DNA of 64,000 bases from Nautilus pompilius (lineage: Eukaryota; Mollusca; Cephalopoda; Nautilida; Nautilidae): NCBI GenBank assembly GCA_018389105.1, contig JACATO010000624.1, forward strand, positions 124,001 through 188,000, in the 5' to 3' direction. Under the pieces are notes generated by a model. It had not been told where the DNA came from, searched no databases, and saw nothing but the letters and a program-made list of their open reading frames with translations. Shown here one piece after another: positions 35,283 to 48,615 of the stretch; position 1 is the first letter of the stretch, and every line of letters starts with the position of its first letter. The translations under genes were made by a program, and so were the position numbers.

Positions 35283-35770
35283 GCCATTTTATTAGGGCCT
35301 ATACACCCTTTAAAACTTGGGCCTGGCCTGGGTTGAGATGCAGATTAAATTGACTAGATGATGTGGTAGGTGATCCCTGTACCACTATTTATGACTTTAA
35401 CATGCGCATTTGCAGTCATTCTAGCAGATATAGAAAGAGGCAAAGACATTACAGTGTTTGAAAGAAGCATAATGGTGAATGCAAGTCTACCAAGTACTCC
35501 ACTGACCAAGAAAATCTGTTGGTAGGCTGATCCAAGTCATGGATCATTTGAGTTTCTCAGCAATGGCAAAAGGTGAAAATAATCTCTGCTGCAAGAGGAA
35601 ACTGTGGCACTGGAAACAGCGGCAGAGAAGGAGAAGGTGGTTAGACAAAATTCAACCATCAAAAAATAGGCCAACTGACAGAGACATTAAATGCAGGACA
35701 ATCCACTGCAAGGGTGCTTTCAAGCTCCACCAGATCATTTCATTTTTATCTAATGATGTTGTAGTTGCAT
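35283..35770 (+). mobile_element. Tc1-like transposon relic, 5' portion
   Basis: Begins GGCCATTTTATTAGGGCC. It then follows the 30536 copy in order: GG.CCTG.CCTG, GATGATGTG, GAAAGA.GCATAA, GTTGG.TAGGCT.. and AAATAGGCCAACTGA. Only the N-terminal part of the element remains. A short (TTGTTGGTAGGC) block corresponds to the DNA-binding region. Confidence 0.55.
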
Positions 35771-36184
35771 CTCAGGCTCATACCTATGAACATCCTCTTT
35801 GATTTCTTGCTAAATTGGATTGGCAAGAAGAAATTGTTGAAGATGTTGAGGCACAGCAGGTTATTAAGACTAACAAATACAAGAGCATTATGACTGCCCC
35901 TGTTTTTATCCTTTTATGTACAAAAGGGACAGTTCCATATTTTAAAGGTTTCACACACCTTTTCATTTCCTTTCTGGAAACAACATTGCACTTTTTATTC
36001 TTAATCATTAATTTTTTCCATGTAACAGCAAGTTTGAAATATTGCCATGAAACAAATCAGTTGTTTTGGCGGCGGTAGATGAGCGATTCTTTCACGATAG
36101 ATAAACAATTTTAGAAAAAGAAACAAATATGCAATCTTCTGTTTCCGTAATGGATGATCAATATATGTCAAAAAAAAAGGAAAA

Positions 36185-36206
36185 AGAGAGAGAGAGAGAG
36201 AGAAAG
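36185..36206. repeat. (GA)n microsatellite
   Basis: About ten GA units. Confidence 0.85.
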
Positions 36207-38154
36207 AAAAGCACCCTGTGATTAATCGAGCTAAAACAAAAACTTACGGAATATTGGATGTTACTTTCAAATTTGTGTTGTATTGACCTTTTTTTGGTGT
36301 GAAAGATTGCATCATTTGTCATCTATAAAGATGTGCCCCTGCTACAGATCTACTAATGTTCTGAAGAAATAGAAGATCCGAGGATTGACTAGTGGGCAGT
36401 CACAAATCTAAACCATGGAGAATTGTGATTACACAAGTTCTGTGTAAGAAGATATTAATTCTTTGTGTGGTTTGAGTTTATAATTACTTCTAAAATTGAA
36501 AGTCTCCCTGACTTCATCCTAAATCCTGGAATTTCTTTCTTTTAGTTTCACGGGCTCTTTAAATAATTGGCTAATTTTTAGATATTGTAAATTTCATTGA
36601 ATTATTATGCAATAATTCTATGACTGGGTTTAAAATGATAATTAAGTTGAAGTTTTACTCTCAGATATTTAATTTAAAAAAAAGAGAGATTTAATTCTTT
36701 TAACTTTCTTTAAAACATTCTGATTACTTTTTTATGTCAGTTTTGTTAGTAAGTATATAAAATTGTATAATTGATGTTTTAGGAAAAGATAAAAATATTT
36801 GTTATTAACAAGGGGATGCTATTTATGTGTACTGCTGCAGTTGATACTGAGTAGGGTAACTGAAGTCCTCAGGATCTAGCTGGATAAGCTTGTCATAGGA
36901 AAATCAGCAAAACAGCATGGATAACATACAGGAAAACACTACTAAGGTTGTCATTAGAAAATCTGAATGGACAGAGGAAAACCATGCAGAATATGGAAAT
37001 AAAAAGAGCAAAATGACAGATATCAAACATGCCACCACCATGACAAGTGTGTGCTACATGCTGCTAACCTTGTCATTTTTTTGTCTAAATACAATGATTA
37101 AACAACATACCATTTATCTTGCTATTCTGCTAAAAATTCTGTTGGTCATAAGTTAGGTAGTTAAAAAAAGATAACGAAATTCCATAACCTGAGAAATTCT
37201 GTCTGGAGCTGTAGAGGAAAAAGCCAACAACATTTTCACAGTACTGATCGTAGTTTGAGATTGAGTGCGTTAAAGTTTTTTTTATTATATATACGTTTTA
37301 AGGAGACCCGTTATTGCGACAAAAATTTTATTATTCCTTTGAAGCACATGAAGGGGTTAAAGTAAAAAAAAACAAAACAGCTACAATAAGCATAGCATCT
37401 TTGTACCTCTTAGTATAGATGGCTGTTGTTTCGGCACTTCGTCCCCAATGGAAGCTTAAGCTTCGACTGACTGATTTCCAAATGCAGCCAACATCGCCAG
37501 AGGAAAGCATAGTGGCTGGTGACATCTTCCCTTTGCTGGTAAATCTGTTTGCTCTTAATTGATTTTGACTCCTCAGTGGTGGAGGGCATAAAAAGGAGCT
37601 TATGCGTTCTGTTGATCAGTCATCACATGTACTGCCAGCCTATCTGTGGCAACAAAGGGAAGTTTAACTCTTTTAAGATCTGTGACTCACTCATTATAAT
37701 GTCAGGACTGGCATGAGATAATGAGAGAAACCAATAAGGGATGAATGAATGCACAGTGATGAAGATTGTAGCGTAACTAAGATTTAAAGCATCTTTTAAT
37801 TTATTAGGTTAATTCTTAAGCCTAAATAACAATTCACTATTTATGGCTAGTTATTGATTTTTTAAAAAAAAATAGTTTAGGATTACTCAAAAAAACATTT
37901 TTAAAAAATTTTTTCTTAAAAAAAATAGTTTATTGACTTTGTTTTCGTCTGAGTAATACAAAAAAAAAACAAATGGCAAGAAACTGCTATGATGAGCAGA
38001 TAAAAGAAATTGAAATTTGTGCAAAGCTTCTGCATGTTATGTGATGGAAGCAGGTTACACCATTGTTAGCAAGAACAATGGCAGTCACTAAAAAATAAAT
38101 TAATTAATTCTTGCATGTTTTATGAGGTTAAAAGCAATAATTAAACAACACACA

Positions 38155-38176
38155 AATGTGTGTGTGTGTGTGTGTA
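38155..38176. repeat. (GT)n microsatellite
   Basis: About ten GT units. Confidence 0.85.
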
Positions 38177-40002
38177 TAACGAACACTATGTATATATGAT
38201 TTATTAATTTAACAACAGCTGGAAATAAAATAATTGACTATAAAAGTAGAAAACTAATGAAGTACCAACTAAAGCTTTATTATTTTTTTTTCTTTTTCAA
38301 AGACTATTAATGCTTTTATTTTCATGATATAACCTATTTATGGAGTTAGAGAGTTAGTTCTAGGGAAACAGTGATGTTATTTGTGAAACAGCTCTTTCCC
38401 ACACACATTACAGCCAGCAATAACTGTGTTGTGTTCTTTTTTTTACCAGCTATAAAAAAACTATTTATTGGTAAATAATGTTTCTATAGGTATTCTTTAT
38501 CACTTATTAAAACTCTTTTCACATAAGAGGAACACTTTGTAGGTGCCACATTTTAACTTTTGGCAATAATTTAAGAGAATTTTATCTGAAAAAATAGTTT
38601 TTTATGCATATGTTAGAGGGTTAATGGGAATTTCATGTACTAAGCCTTATTATGATTAGATTGAGAATATTTATGCCTAAGAAGAAATATAGATTAGATC
38701 TTAAAACCTATTCTGTCATCTTATTTCTGATAACTGCATTCCAACATGTCAGTCTAAAAAATGTCACAAGACACTTTGTTCATCTTCATTCCAGAATTTT
38801 TTAAAGCTAAAATGTTCATATAAATCTTTCTTGTGTAAAGAGGAGAAAACATTCAGTTTTAAAATATTACCTCATATTGGTATGAATTTTTCATCCATCC
38901 TTAAGGTAATGTTAACATTATGACCTTGGTAAACCACAATATGTAGGCATAATTAATGATAGCTGTCAAAGTGTTCCAATAAAGGGACATAACTTTTAAG
39001 TAAGAAGATGTACACTATATATATATAAAAGAAATTTTGGTACATGTTAAATGATTAAAGTTTAAATAATGTGAAGTATCTCAGAGAGTTGTTTCAAAAG
39101 AATAAAGAAAACTTAATTTTCTTACATAATAAGGGTTTTATGGGATAGATAACAGTGGCCCTAGGTGGTAGCCATATAGTTCTGGTTTCACTTAATAAAT
39201 CTGTGATAAAGCTCTTTTGGATTACGCCATTCAGACATTAAAACCAACATATGCAAAGGAATTGTTGGTTTGGAAAATGTTTAAAGGTGATGTACTGCTG
39301 TATTAGGATAATTAGGACTGTAAATAATCTTAGTTATGATGAAAACTCAGAAAGTCTTCAGTTGTTTAATTTGGCTTACTGGCATTTCCATGATGACATG
39401 ACTTGAAATCTGTTCTGCGAAAGAATACATTAAAGAGATTTTCTTGATATCACAACATATCATGTACAACCATGGGTTATTATTAGTTATAAGAGTTCTT
39501 CTTTAACTGTTAGGAAGGGATTTTTAATAATTAGCATATAATTATTTAATCAGCCAGAAGGTAGAAGTAGGGGGCTTAAATATTTGTAAAAGTAGAAAAT
39601 TTTTTTTTGATAAAGGATATATGTGCTTTAAATTGTCCTGAAACTATATGCCTGCCAACCCTATTTTCTACAAAATGCATCCATGTATATATATATAATT
39701 GCACTCTCTGCAGGATTCAACATGTGTACATTACCAGAACTAGGAAGATAAAAAAGTAATTTTATTGCCCAGTTTGCTTGTTTGATGCGCTCATCAGAAA
39801 GCCAAAAACCTTTTTAAAAAGCTATTTTGTTACTGCTATGGCCAGTTTAGTTTAGAGGAATGCATGAAACCATTTTGTTGAACCAGACTCAAGAGAATTT
39901 AGAAAACTAAACATTTCAAACAAAATATGAAAAAAATTTGAACCTTGAGCAAAAACAGATCACAAACAATGAACAAAAAGCTGTGTGCAGAAGAAATATT
40001 TA

Positions 40003-40022
40003 GGTGTGTGTGTGTGTGTGTT
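40003..40022. repeat. (GT)n microsatellite
   Basis: About nine GT units. Confidence 0.85.
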
Positions 40023-41556
40023 GAGGGGATCTAGTATTTTGTTTTCTGGAAACATTAGAATGACTGAAATTGAAACTGTAGCAGCTCAAGGGTATTTACA
40101 AAAAGTAACCAATATGTATGTTTCATTCATTCAAATATTATGCAAAATATTTTTAAAAAAAGTAAAATTACACATCCAAATGATGATGACTGGACATGAC
40201 TCTTCAATAACAGTTTATGTATTGAGAAGGAGAGAGAAAGAAGAAAATATTTGTTGTCAAAATTACCAGCAGGGGATACCAAAGGGGAGGGGATGTAAAT
40301 GCTACTATATGCAGAAAAACAGAATGTGATGATGTTAAAAAAGAACCAAAAGTAAACACGTGCAGTGAATGAACATCATTCACAGTGAAGAGCATTTGGC
40401 ATTGGGATTTGTGGGAAGTAGAAGACTGGTCTATTTTCAAGATTCAGAGCAGTTTTACAGTGTGCATTGGAAGTGTATGGTGGCTAGAAATGAAGTTTTA
40501 ATGGCAGAGGTAACTGTTGTGGCTGTTGAACAGACCACTAAATGCTGTGCAAAAATGGTCAGCAAGATGTCAGTAGGTTTTGCCAAAATGTAGTTTGTCA
40601 GTATTAAAATAAGTTCATCAATCATTAATGCATTCTAAACTGATAAATATAAAACAATGAGTTGTCTTTCTTCCATCATAATAGTATCATTTAAATATAC
40701 TATTAAAAACATCCATTTTGTAATTTCTTTTTTACATTGTGTAATTTTATTTTTCTCAAGATAAGGTATAGTCATTGGCACACACGCATGTATGCTTTTT
40801 AAAAATCTGATAATTTTAGAATATTTGAAATTCAAAAATTTATTTGATATCAAAATTCAAAATCTATTTTGTACTAAATAGTTCTAAGCCACTTCATTTA
40901 ACAGTCAAATGTCAGCAGGCTGTCTTCCAGTAGCCATTTTCAAGAAATGTTCCAAAAATGAATCACTCTAAAATCTCCACAACAAAATTTTCAAATTCTG
41001 CTTAACCTTCAACACAAATCTTGGCTTCAGTAATTGAGAGCATTTCTGTAGCAGAAAGCATCATTGTAAGTAAAGTACTTCCTCTCTGCAAAGATTTCAA
41101 TCATTTTCCAATTAATTCTCCACTAAACAAGAAATTGTTCTACTGATGTGAATTAGATGGCATCTTGTTAATCAAAACGGAAGATGGATCTTGGCATGGA
41201 GGAGGGATGTCTTGTGGGCTTCTTACATTATTAAAGAAAATTGTTTTTCTAATAAAAATCTGAGGCCTTTTATGCTGTTGTACATCATTACATTGTCATG
41301 TATAGTCTGAGCTTTTTTCTTGTATTCATTTTTTGTTTTTGTTTTTTTAATACAGAAAATAATGAATCTATCTAACTGTATCTACACAACATGTCTCTTT
41401 TAGGTGTGTATAAATATTTTGGAAATTATTATTGTAAATTAGATATCCTTAGAACTCAAAAGTATAAATGTTTGATGATTTATCATAAATTAACTAACAT
41501 ACATTTATTAGGATGCTCCTAATTTGTATCTTAGATGATATTTTAACAGAAAAAAC

Positions 41557-41572
41557 GATAATAATAATAATA

Positions 41573-41613
<41 letters not shown>

Positions 41614-41630
41614 TAATAATAATAATAAAC
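41557..41630. repeat. (AAT)n microsatellite, interrupted
   Basis: An AAT array of roughly 70 bases immediately beside the CpG-richer block that begins near 41700. Confidence 0.9.
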
Positions 41631-41694
41631 AAGTAAAAAGAAAGTTGTTAGTGCACCAGACAGGAACAGTTCGAATGCTTATCTCCCTTGTAAA

Positions 41695-42310
41695 AGATAA
41701 AGGAAAAAGAGGTAGAATGTTGAACCACGAGCGCGGTTAGACGAGGTCGCTGGTGAGAGGACATGCGCGGTGACGAGAAGTTTCTTCATTTCCGTCACTG
41801 ATGAGAACGGCTTCAGTCGGTGAGGTGGTGGGGAGAAGTTAGAACCATTAAATCTCTGGAACGCGGAACTGGAACGCGGAAAGATTAGCTCTTCCCGTTC
41901 CCCTCCCTCTCCCCCCCTAACCCTTTTTTTTTGTTTGTGTTTTTTTTTTGTTTTTTTTTTTTGGTCAAATTAAAATCTTTGAAAATCCTTTATAATCGCA
42001 AGATCGATAATTGGATTTCTCGCTTTATTCCGTGGTCCGTTCATTTCCTTCGGAGATCAGTGGCCGAGTTGGGCGACAGTGTCTGTGGGGGTTCTAAGTT
42101 TCGCCAAAGACGCCGTTCGGTTTTTAGAGGCACCCAGCGATGTCCAGGAAATAGGCAAACGTTGGTGGGGAGAATATTTACCAAAGTCGAAATGTTGGAT
42201 CGGAAATATATGGCGAAATGCTTCGACTTGAGTCCAATACCTTTGCCATTCCTAAATAGTGTTCGCCCGTGCGACGAATCGAGTTGTTCTATTTAAATTT
42301 AGTCTACCAT
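41695..42310. promoter_or_regulatory. CpG-enriched patch, possible promoter or first exon
   Basis: CpG density jumps here from the AT-rich left flank (ACGAGCGCGG, ATGCGCGGTGACG). A donor-like GTGAGG follows TCAGTCG at 41820 on the plus strand. An open frame at 41931-42296 (+) ends in MLDRKYMAKCFDLSPIPLPF, which I do not recognise. No conserved exon confirms it. Confidence 0.35.
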
Positions 42311-43734
42311 TTTATTCCGAGAGTATGGAAATTAATTTACATTATCAGCGGGTAATATGGTCACTAAAATAAAGAGTAAAAAAAAAAGCTTAATAATTTA
42401 GGAGCCAAAACTTTTTCAAAAAAGTGGGACAATAAGAAATAGGATTCTTTTAGAAATCAGTCATTCTTAATTCTCCCACTCGTTAATATCGCGAAAGTGT
42501 AATCCCCCCCCCAGCCATCTTTGTATCATAACTTCCCTAGTTGGTTATTCGACGGAAGCTGTTTCCGAGCAGCAGGAAGAACTCCAAAGCATATTAGTTT
42601 AACAGAGATTAGAATAAAATTCTCCGGTGTGTCGGGGTAGAATCCGATTAAATTCTTCTCTGCAAAGCGAAACGAAGTCAACAGAAAATTCGCATCATTC
42701 GAGGTATTTCTAGTGCTACCAGGAACAGTGGAATTCATTCTTATTTATTCCAGAGTTGAAGCCCTGTCTGTATTTTTTTTGGTTCTTGGACAACTGCTTC
42801 AGTTGTAAATGTTTTACTTTCTCCACGCGACAAAAACAAAGCAACTGATACTTACACATTAACAAATTTCTGCCAGGAAGCTAAAATGTGGAAGACAACC
42901 AATTGATCACCACCACCGACCGCACAGATGATCTTAACTACTATTCGAGTGGTTAATTATCCGAAGTCCTCTGAATGAGGTGAAGTGTAAATGGGCAACC
43001 TCCTTTGAAATCTTGTGCCCCTTGATGAAGAAACTTGGGGTTTACCAAGGAAAGAGCATCTAAGTTTCTGTGGTTAATGAGGTTAGATCTAGGAAATCTG
43101 AATTGCTGGAAGGAAAGCAAGAAGGTGAGGGGATAGACTCAAACGGAGAAACTCGGGCATGAAATTGGATAAGTTGTGGGCTTATCGTGAAAAATCTTTC
43201 TTTTCTCTTTGGTTTAGTAAATTATCAGGTAACGAACTGTCCACGTGTAAAATAAAGTCAGACGTGGCTGTATGGTTTGTACTGCTTCCTTAAGAACCAA
43301 AATCGTGCTCGCTACGAGAGCACGACATTTTTGATACTTGAGAACCTTCACTGCATCCAAAGATTTAAAATGTATACTTTATAAATAGAATTAAATATTA
43401 GACTTGACTAAATAATGTCATTTTAAAAAAAAATTCTCTCCCCCCCACCCTGATTTACATGCAGAAAGGAAAGAGTTAACATGACCTCGTATGAATATGT
43501 GGCTAGAATTCCACTACGGTGATCGAGAATTATTTTGAGTTTGCAAGTCCAGAGGCATCCAATGGAGGCCAGATTCGCTATAAGTTACATGGCGTCGTAA
43601 AGCTGACGGGAGAGATTTAGAGAGAAGTAAATTGCGTTCTTAACTACACCACTGGAAATGAATCATTTATCTAGAACAAGAATTAGTTTTCCTTACAAGA
43701 AATAAAATGAACTTTGCAAGCTTTATTTATGGTT

Positions 43735-43753
43735 AATAATAATAATAATTTAG

Positions 43754-43787
<34 letters not shown>

Positions 43788-43792
43788 TAGAA
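43735..43792. repeat. (AAT/ATT)n microsatellite
   Basis: AAT units that turn into ATT units at the right end, so the array can fold back on itself. Confidence 0.85.
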
Positions 43793-44883
43793 TAAATTAT
43801 TCTTAATTTAAATATAACAGTGCAAAATAATGTTTCGCGAAATAAAAGCCCTGCAGCTTCTCCACCTGTAAATCAAGTCTAGTTAATTAAATAATTATAT
43901 TAATTAGTTTGAAAAAAAAAAAAAGGGGGAGAAGAAGAAGAAGAAAAAGACATGATGGTATCTGAATTTTAATAGCTAGCCGCCGCCGCCGCCACTCCAC
44001 CTGACCCAATCCCAGTTTTGCAGACAAGCCAAAGACCGTGGCAAATCTGGCCCGATCCGCTGTTTGTAAAGACCCAGTCCGTCCCGTCGTCAAGAGAAAT
44101 TAATCCCATCGTTCCCGTGTGGGTGTCTGTCTCTCTCTCCACCCGAACTTTCCAACCCCCCGGCTCGTCTTGGTTGGAGAACCGACCGAGTCTCTGACAT
44201 CAGACACCGCCATTGCTGATGAAATAATCTCTTCCGAATTTGATACGGCGGCGGCGGGGGGGGGGAGGGGAGAGGACATCGTTTCACAAACAAACAAGAC
44301 AGATGGGGGGGGAGGAATAAACAACAACAACAACAACAACAAAGATGGACCCTCCCCCCCCCCTCGCTGATCGTCCACGGGGGGTGGCCAATAAACACTA
44401 TTAACATGGCGACTTGTGATTTTTTTCTCCCTCTAATCGATTTTTTCCTCCCCTACGGGTCTGACGGCGGAAAGCCGACACCAGCCTGCTTAGTTAAACT
44501 GTGCCAGTCCAAATATTTATCCCCCCAACTGCTGTTCTGCTCGTCATCCATATTCGAACACCCCCACCCCAAATAAATATCTGTCCGGAGAGGGGAGAGC
44601 TGGCCTCACCCGGGGGATTTTCTAAATAAGCCGGGAGGGGGCTCGAATTTTCACAATCAAAAATATTTTAAACAACATGGTGGACGCGTCTCCAGCCACA
44701 CACACACAGAGCCCCCCCCCGCGCGTCCATTAAAAAAACAGAGAATGTGTGTTGTGTTTTGTCTTTTTAACTGCCGAAGAAGGAAACAACAATAAATAAA
44801 TAAATTCGACGCTGACCAGGCTTAGGTATAACCCACCCAGGCTCGTCCCCATTAGAACGCTTTTCGATGTGTGCTGGTTTCAG

Positions 44884-44884
44884 A

Positions 44885-44915
<31 letters not shown>

Positions 44916-44920
44916 AAAAA
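44884..44920. repeat. (GA)n and poly-A tract
   Basis: About thirteen GA units followed by ten A. Confidence 0.9.
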
Positions 44921-45085
44921 TGAAGTCTCGTTGACCTCAGACATCGTCGCCATTTTTAACGACTTTGCATCAAGGTACCGATGTTTACATTATACTGTAT
45001 TTTCCCAAATTGTGCGCGGACACCAGTAGTTGGCAATCCATTCACCAGTAAAATCTCCTGGAGATTTTATCAATACGGTATATAT

Positions 45086-45119
45086 ACACACACATTATAT
45101 ATAATACACACACATATAC

Positions 45120-45157
<38 letters not shown>

Positions 45158-45176
45158 CTAAGGGCTAGCTAGCTAG
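45086..45176. repeat. Compound (CA)(TA)(GA) and GCTA microsatellite
   Basis: CA, TA and GA runs in sequence, followed by GCTAGCTAGCTAGCTA. Confidence 0.9.
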
Positions 45177-47810
45177 CTACACAGCATTCCTCTAATTCCT
45201 TCAAGCATAGGTTTGTAGTCGCGGAAATTAGCAAACGATAAACTTCTAAACAAAGAGAGCGTTTTTTTTTTCTTCTAAATTTGTTCATAGTACAGACCGT
45301 TTGTGTACATTTTTCAACATCTGTGCATAATAATTTACAAAAAAATAAAAAATGGAGGGGGGTTGCTGATGCGGAAATCTTACACTATCAGCATAAGTAA
45401 CACTGGAGCCCACAACTTCACCTATGATTTCCTTTCTCTCATTGCAAAAACAGTTAATCCCAAATTATAATATGCATATAATTAAGCATTCAGTTGCCAT
45501 TATTTTGCATGTAGTCCTTTTGAAGAAATGTTAAAGTATTGAATGAGTGTACAAGCAAAAACACAACTTTCAAAAGTACATTTGTAAAATGAATATCATC
45601 AGTTTTAATCATAAGAAAATGAGAAACCAGAAGCTATAAAGTCACAGCAATAGTTCTGATTTTGAGTTTCCAGAAATTCGCATTTGTACTTTCAGTTAAA
45701 ATGGATCACTTGAACAATATACACGTCTATGAAGAAATACAAGTGTCATCTTCTTTACCAAATTGGTAGCCAGTGGAATAATGAGTTCAGTCGCATACTG
45801 TTCATAGAGGAAATAAAGATTTATTTTGGTAGCTAAGGCTATTGAGAAGATTCTAGCATGAGCTGAGTTTGGTATCATGGGAATAATTTTTTACTTTGAA
45901 CATGGGAGACAGATTAAGAGAAACAGAACACCTTGGACATAGTGTTAACTTGGCCTTCACTCTGGAGAATATTGATTTCAAAAGAGTCTAAAAAAATGTC
46001 AGAGCACAAGAAAATAAACATCATATATCTGGAAGTTCTTCTAAACAGCCTAGAAAACAAAAAAAAAAATCTCTCAAATCAGACACTGGTGGGATTTACC
46101 TGTAAGGGGGGATAACTCAAAGTTTAGTACAGTATATCAAAATTTGCTGGAAAAGAAAATGAAATTACCTGTTTTCTTTAAAATATCAAATCCAAGCAAT
46201 TAAAGTTTAGTATTTAATTTTTCCCCCCTGATACACACATTTGTTTTTTCATTTCATGAAAATACTATCAATTAAGCTGAATTAACAAGATGTTAACGAT
46301 GTCATCCAAAGAGTAGACTGAGGTTCTTTTATTTCACATTGAATATAAGTACACCTATAAGTCACCTGGTTAATTGGCATTAAAGTTTACAGAAGCCACT
46401 TCCAGTTGTCAAATTAAAGATGCACCTAGGTCCACCTCATACATTTCCATGTGTCAATCCAGTTTGTTTTTCTTTAATTACAAAAATAACAGAACATAAA
46501 CATTATAAATAACAGAAAAAACTGGCCAAATCTTGTATCTTCCAAGTAAACAAGACAAAGATGATACTGAAACCAAAATCTCTTCCAGAATCTGTAGCAG
46601 CTTAACAAAATCTTCTGCCTAACTTTAGTGTTAAGATGAAATAAAAAAAACTTTACTCCCAGTTTTGGAATAACTGTGCAATATAATTCAACATTCTAGT
46701 CATTTTATACAATTCTAAATCATGTTATAATGTTCATAGATTGTTCTTAAAGATTTTAAGCAGCTTCACAAGTGACTCTGTTCACTGAATCTTCTACAAA
46801 CTATATTAACACATACATACAAATAACAGATCGCCACACACACTTCTATTGTTTTGTAACCTAACTAGCAGAAAATTTGAAAGGTCACATTCTAAATCTC
46901 CAGTAGTTTTACTCTTTAAATTTTTTTGATAAACATTTAAAATTCTATCAATAATCTTCTTTGCTTTTCTGTCTGATACCATCTGCTATTTAGTGGAACA
47001 ACCCTACATTCAAGTGTTGTTAATAGTTGCTACTCATATACCGGATTCTTTCTCTCATTAGCATTTTCATCCTTGCAGCCAGTAATCACCAGAATTACAT
47101 TATCACAAACCTAGTCATGAAAATTTAAACAAATGTGTGGCAACCTTTGGTCAGCAATGACACTAGTTCAGTTTAAAAAATAAAAATAAAATAAATAAAA
47201 GCTACAAAGTGGGTTTTATCAAAACAACCTATTTCTAGGGGTAGCTTTAGATTTTACCGCTGATCTACTCCATGCTAGGGTGCACCCCGAGTTTTAAATA
47301 TATTAGGGACGTTCAAATAAAACCCTGAATGAAACGGAATTGGCAAAGGACTTTCTATGGCTATTAGGATGGTAGCCTTGCTAAAGTTTCCATTTACCAG
47401 GGTTTGGTTTATAATTCATTTCTATTTTATACTTACTCTCCAAAACTCACAAAATAAAGAGCAATCCTCAGCTTTTATAACCAAATAACACCTTTAATCA
47501 TTGGATTAAAGCCCAAACAATATAGAAAGTTGAGGGGAAAAAATAATCTAGAGAAGCAAAAATTTTAAATCTTAATTTCAAAGCCATTGCCAGCTATGTA
47601 GTAGTTTTATTTCATATTTCTTAGCAATGATCATGAAAAGATTAATATCTCGTTTAACTTTTACTTCACAATCTTTCCCATCTATAAAGGTTTTACCTTA
47701 AGTCAGCTGACCGACTAATCAATCATACGTTCTTCTGCAAACTTAAACAAATTTCACATAAAAGTACAGAACAAAAATACAAACTGCCCAGGAGAAATAT
47801 TGAAATGACT
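45177..47810. other. AT-rich region, no gene seen
   Basis: No conserved coding exon. It is immediately downstream of SET on the minus strand and has several minus-strand AATAAA sites, so part may belong to a long SET 3' UTR. Confidence 0.45.
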
Positions 47811-47816
47811 TTTATT
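47811..47816 (-). promoter_or_regulatory. Candidate SET polyadenylation signal (AATAAA)
   Basis: First canonical AATAAA found on the minus strand after the SET stop at 48515, giving a 3' UTR of about 0.7 kb. A T/GT-rich stretch follows it on the minus strand (about 47765-47785), as expected downstream of a cleavage site. Confidence 0.4.
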
Positions 47817-48326
47817 TAATAAAACAATTTTAGCAGTGTACATTTGATAATATTCTGTTTTCCCTCCAAAGCTATTCCTTGTACAAAGAGCCACAATAAA
47901 GAACTGTGTTCAGTGGAGAGAGGGCGAGGAAACCAACAATGAATGAATAGAGGAGGTTGCATGTTCTCGACAATTGTTTGGACCAAAATTATTTTCTTCC
48001 CATTAAAAAATAATAATTAAAACTAAAAAAAAATTAATTAATTAAACATGTACAGTCATATTTGGGAAGGTCCTTTGGCCACAAAACACACATACTCATT
48101 CTGTAACAGATGAGTATTGTCTCAATTTCCAGAGTATATAAAACAAACAACAAAAAAAGAAAATTTTTTTTTTTGTTTCATGGTGTAAGGAGGTTGAACG
48201 AGTGAAAGTGACAGACAGACAGATAGACAGACGTTTTGATGTACACTGGCTGTTGATACTCCTGGACATGATAAAATAGCACAGGTCACACGTAGATAAA
48301 ACGATCTCAAACCAAGGAAATCCTAA

Positions 48327-48351
48327 TGTGTGTGTGTGTGTGTTGTGTGTG

Positions 48352-48392
<41 letters not shown>
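48327..48392. repeat. (GT)n(GA)n microsatellite in the likely SET 3' UTR
   Basis: GT units with TTG interruptions run into a GA array. On the transcript strand it reads (TC)n(AC)n, about 130-190 bases after the SET stop. Confidence 0.85.
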
Positions 48393-48514
48393 TGATAGAT
48401 GACTGATCTGAAAGATTGGTGAGTCAATGCAATGAAGCAGGCATGTTGGGATTGCTTCAATGTGAATGATGTTATGTACAAAAAAAGAAAGGAAACAAAC
48501 AAAAAAAAAATCTC

Positions 48515-48615
48515 TTATTTCCCTTCCTCCTCTTTTGCGCCATCATCTTTTACTTTGCTCTCTTTTTCATCACCTTCTTCTTCATCATCACCTTCCAAAA
48601 CCTCTACATCTTCAC
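48515..48615 (-). CDS. SET: SET exon g: acidic C-terminus and stop
   Basis: The exon has 101 bases including the TAA stop. The acceptor is CTACTTTCAG. It reads [19 protein letters not shown], then [13 protein letters not shown]. It is separated from exon f by a 5.7-kb intron that holds the mariner copy. Confidence 0.85.

Larger units (their letters stand above)
27111..41690. other. Intergenic AT-rich region with repeat relics, no gene recognised
   Basis: No conserved coding exon was seen on either strand in about 14.6 kb. It contains two Tc1-like relics, a pair of homologous dispersed repeats and several microsatellites, listed separately. The longer open frames (for example near 39985-40600) lack recognisable domains and credible splice sites. 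Confidence 0.5.
43550..45050. promoter_or_regulatory. CpG-rich, promoter-like region without an assigned gene
   Basis: GC-rich with CGCCGCCGCC (43980), CGGCGGCGG (44245), G and C runs, (CAA)n (44320-44343) and mixed AT-rich patches. Open frames on both strands are low-complexity, for example an Asn run on the plus strand that is a Cys run on the minus strand. Its texture resembles the HMGB promoter block. A gene or non-coding RNA starting here is possible, but no exon can be supported. Confidence 0.4.

Noticed and set aside
37331-37700. Possible TTAA-flanked element near TTTAACTCTTTTAAG (37661)
   Set aside because: The word resembles a piggyBac end, but no matching second end or coding remnant could be found.
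41931-42296. 121-codon plus-strand frame
   Set aside because: The start lies in a poly-T derived Phe run and the rest is not recognised. Kept only as part of a promoter-like patch.
44090-44407. Open frames with Asn or Cys runs around 44100-44400
   Set aside because: They are readings of a (CAA)n repeat and G/C runs on opposite strands, with no conserved part.
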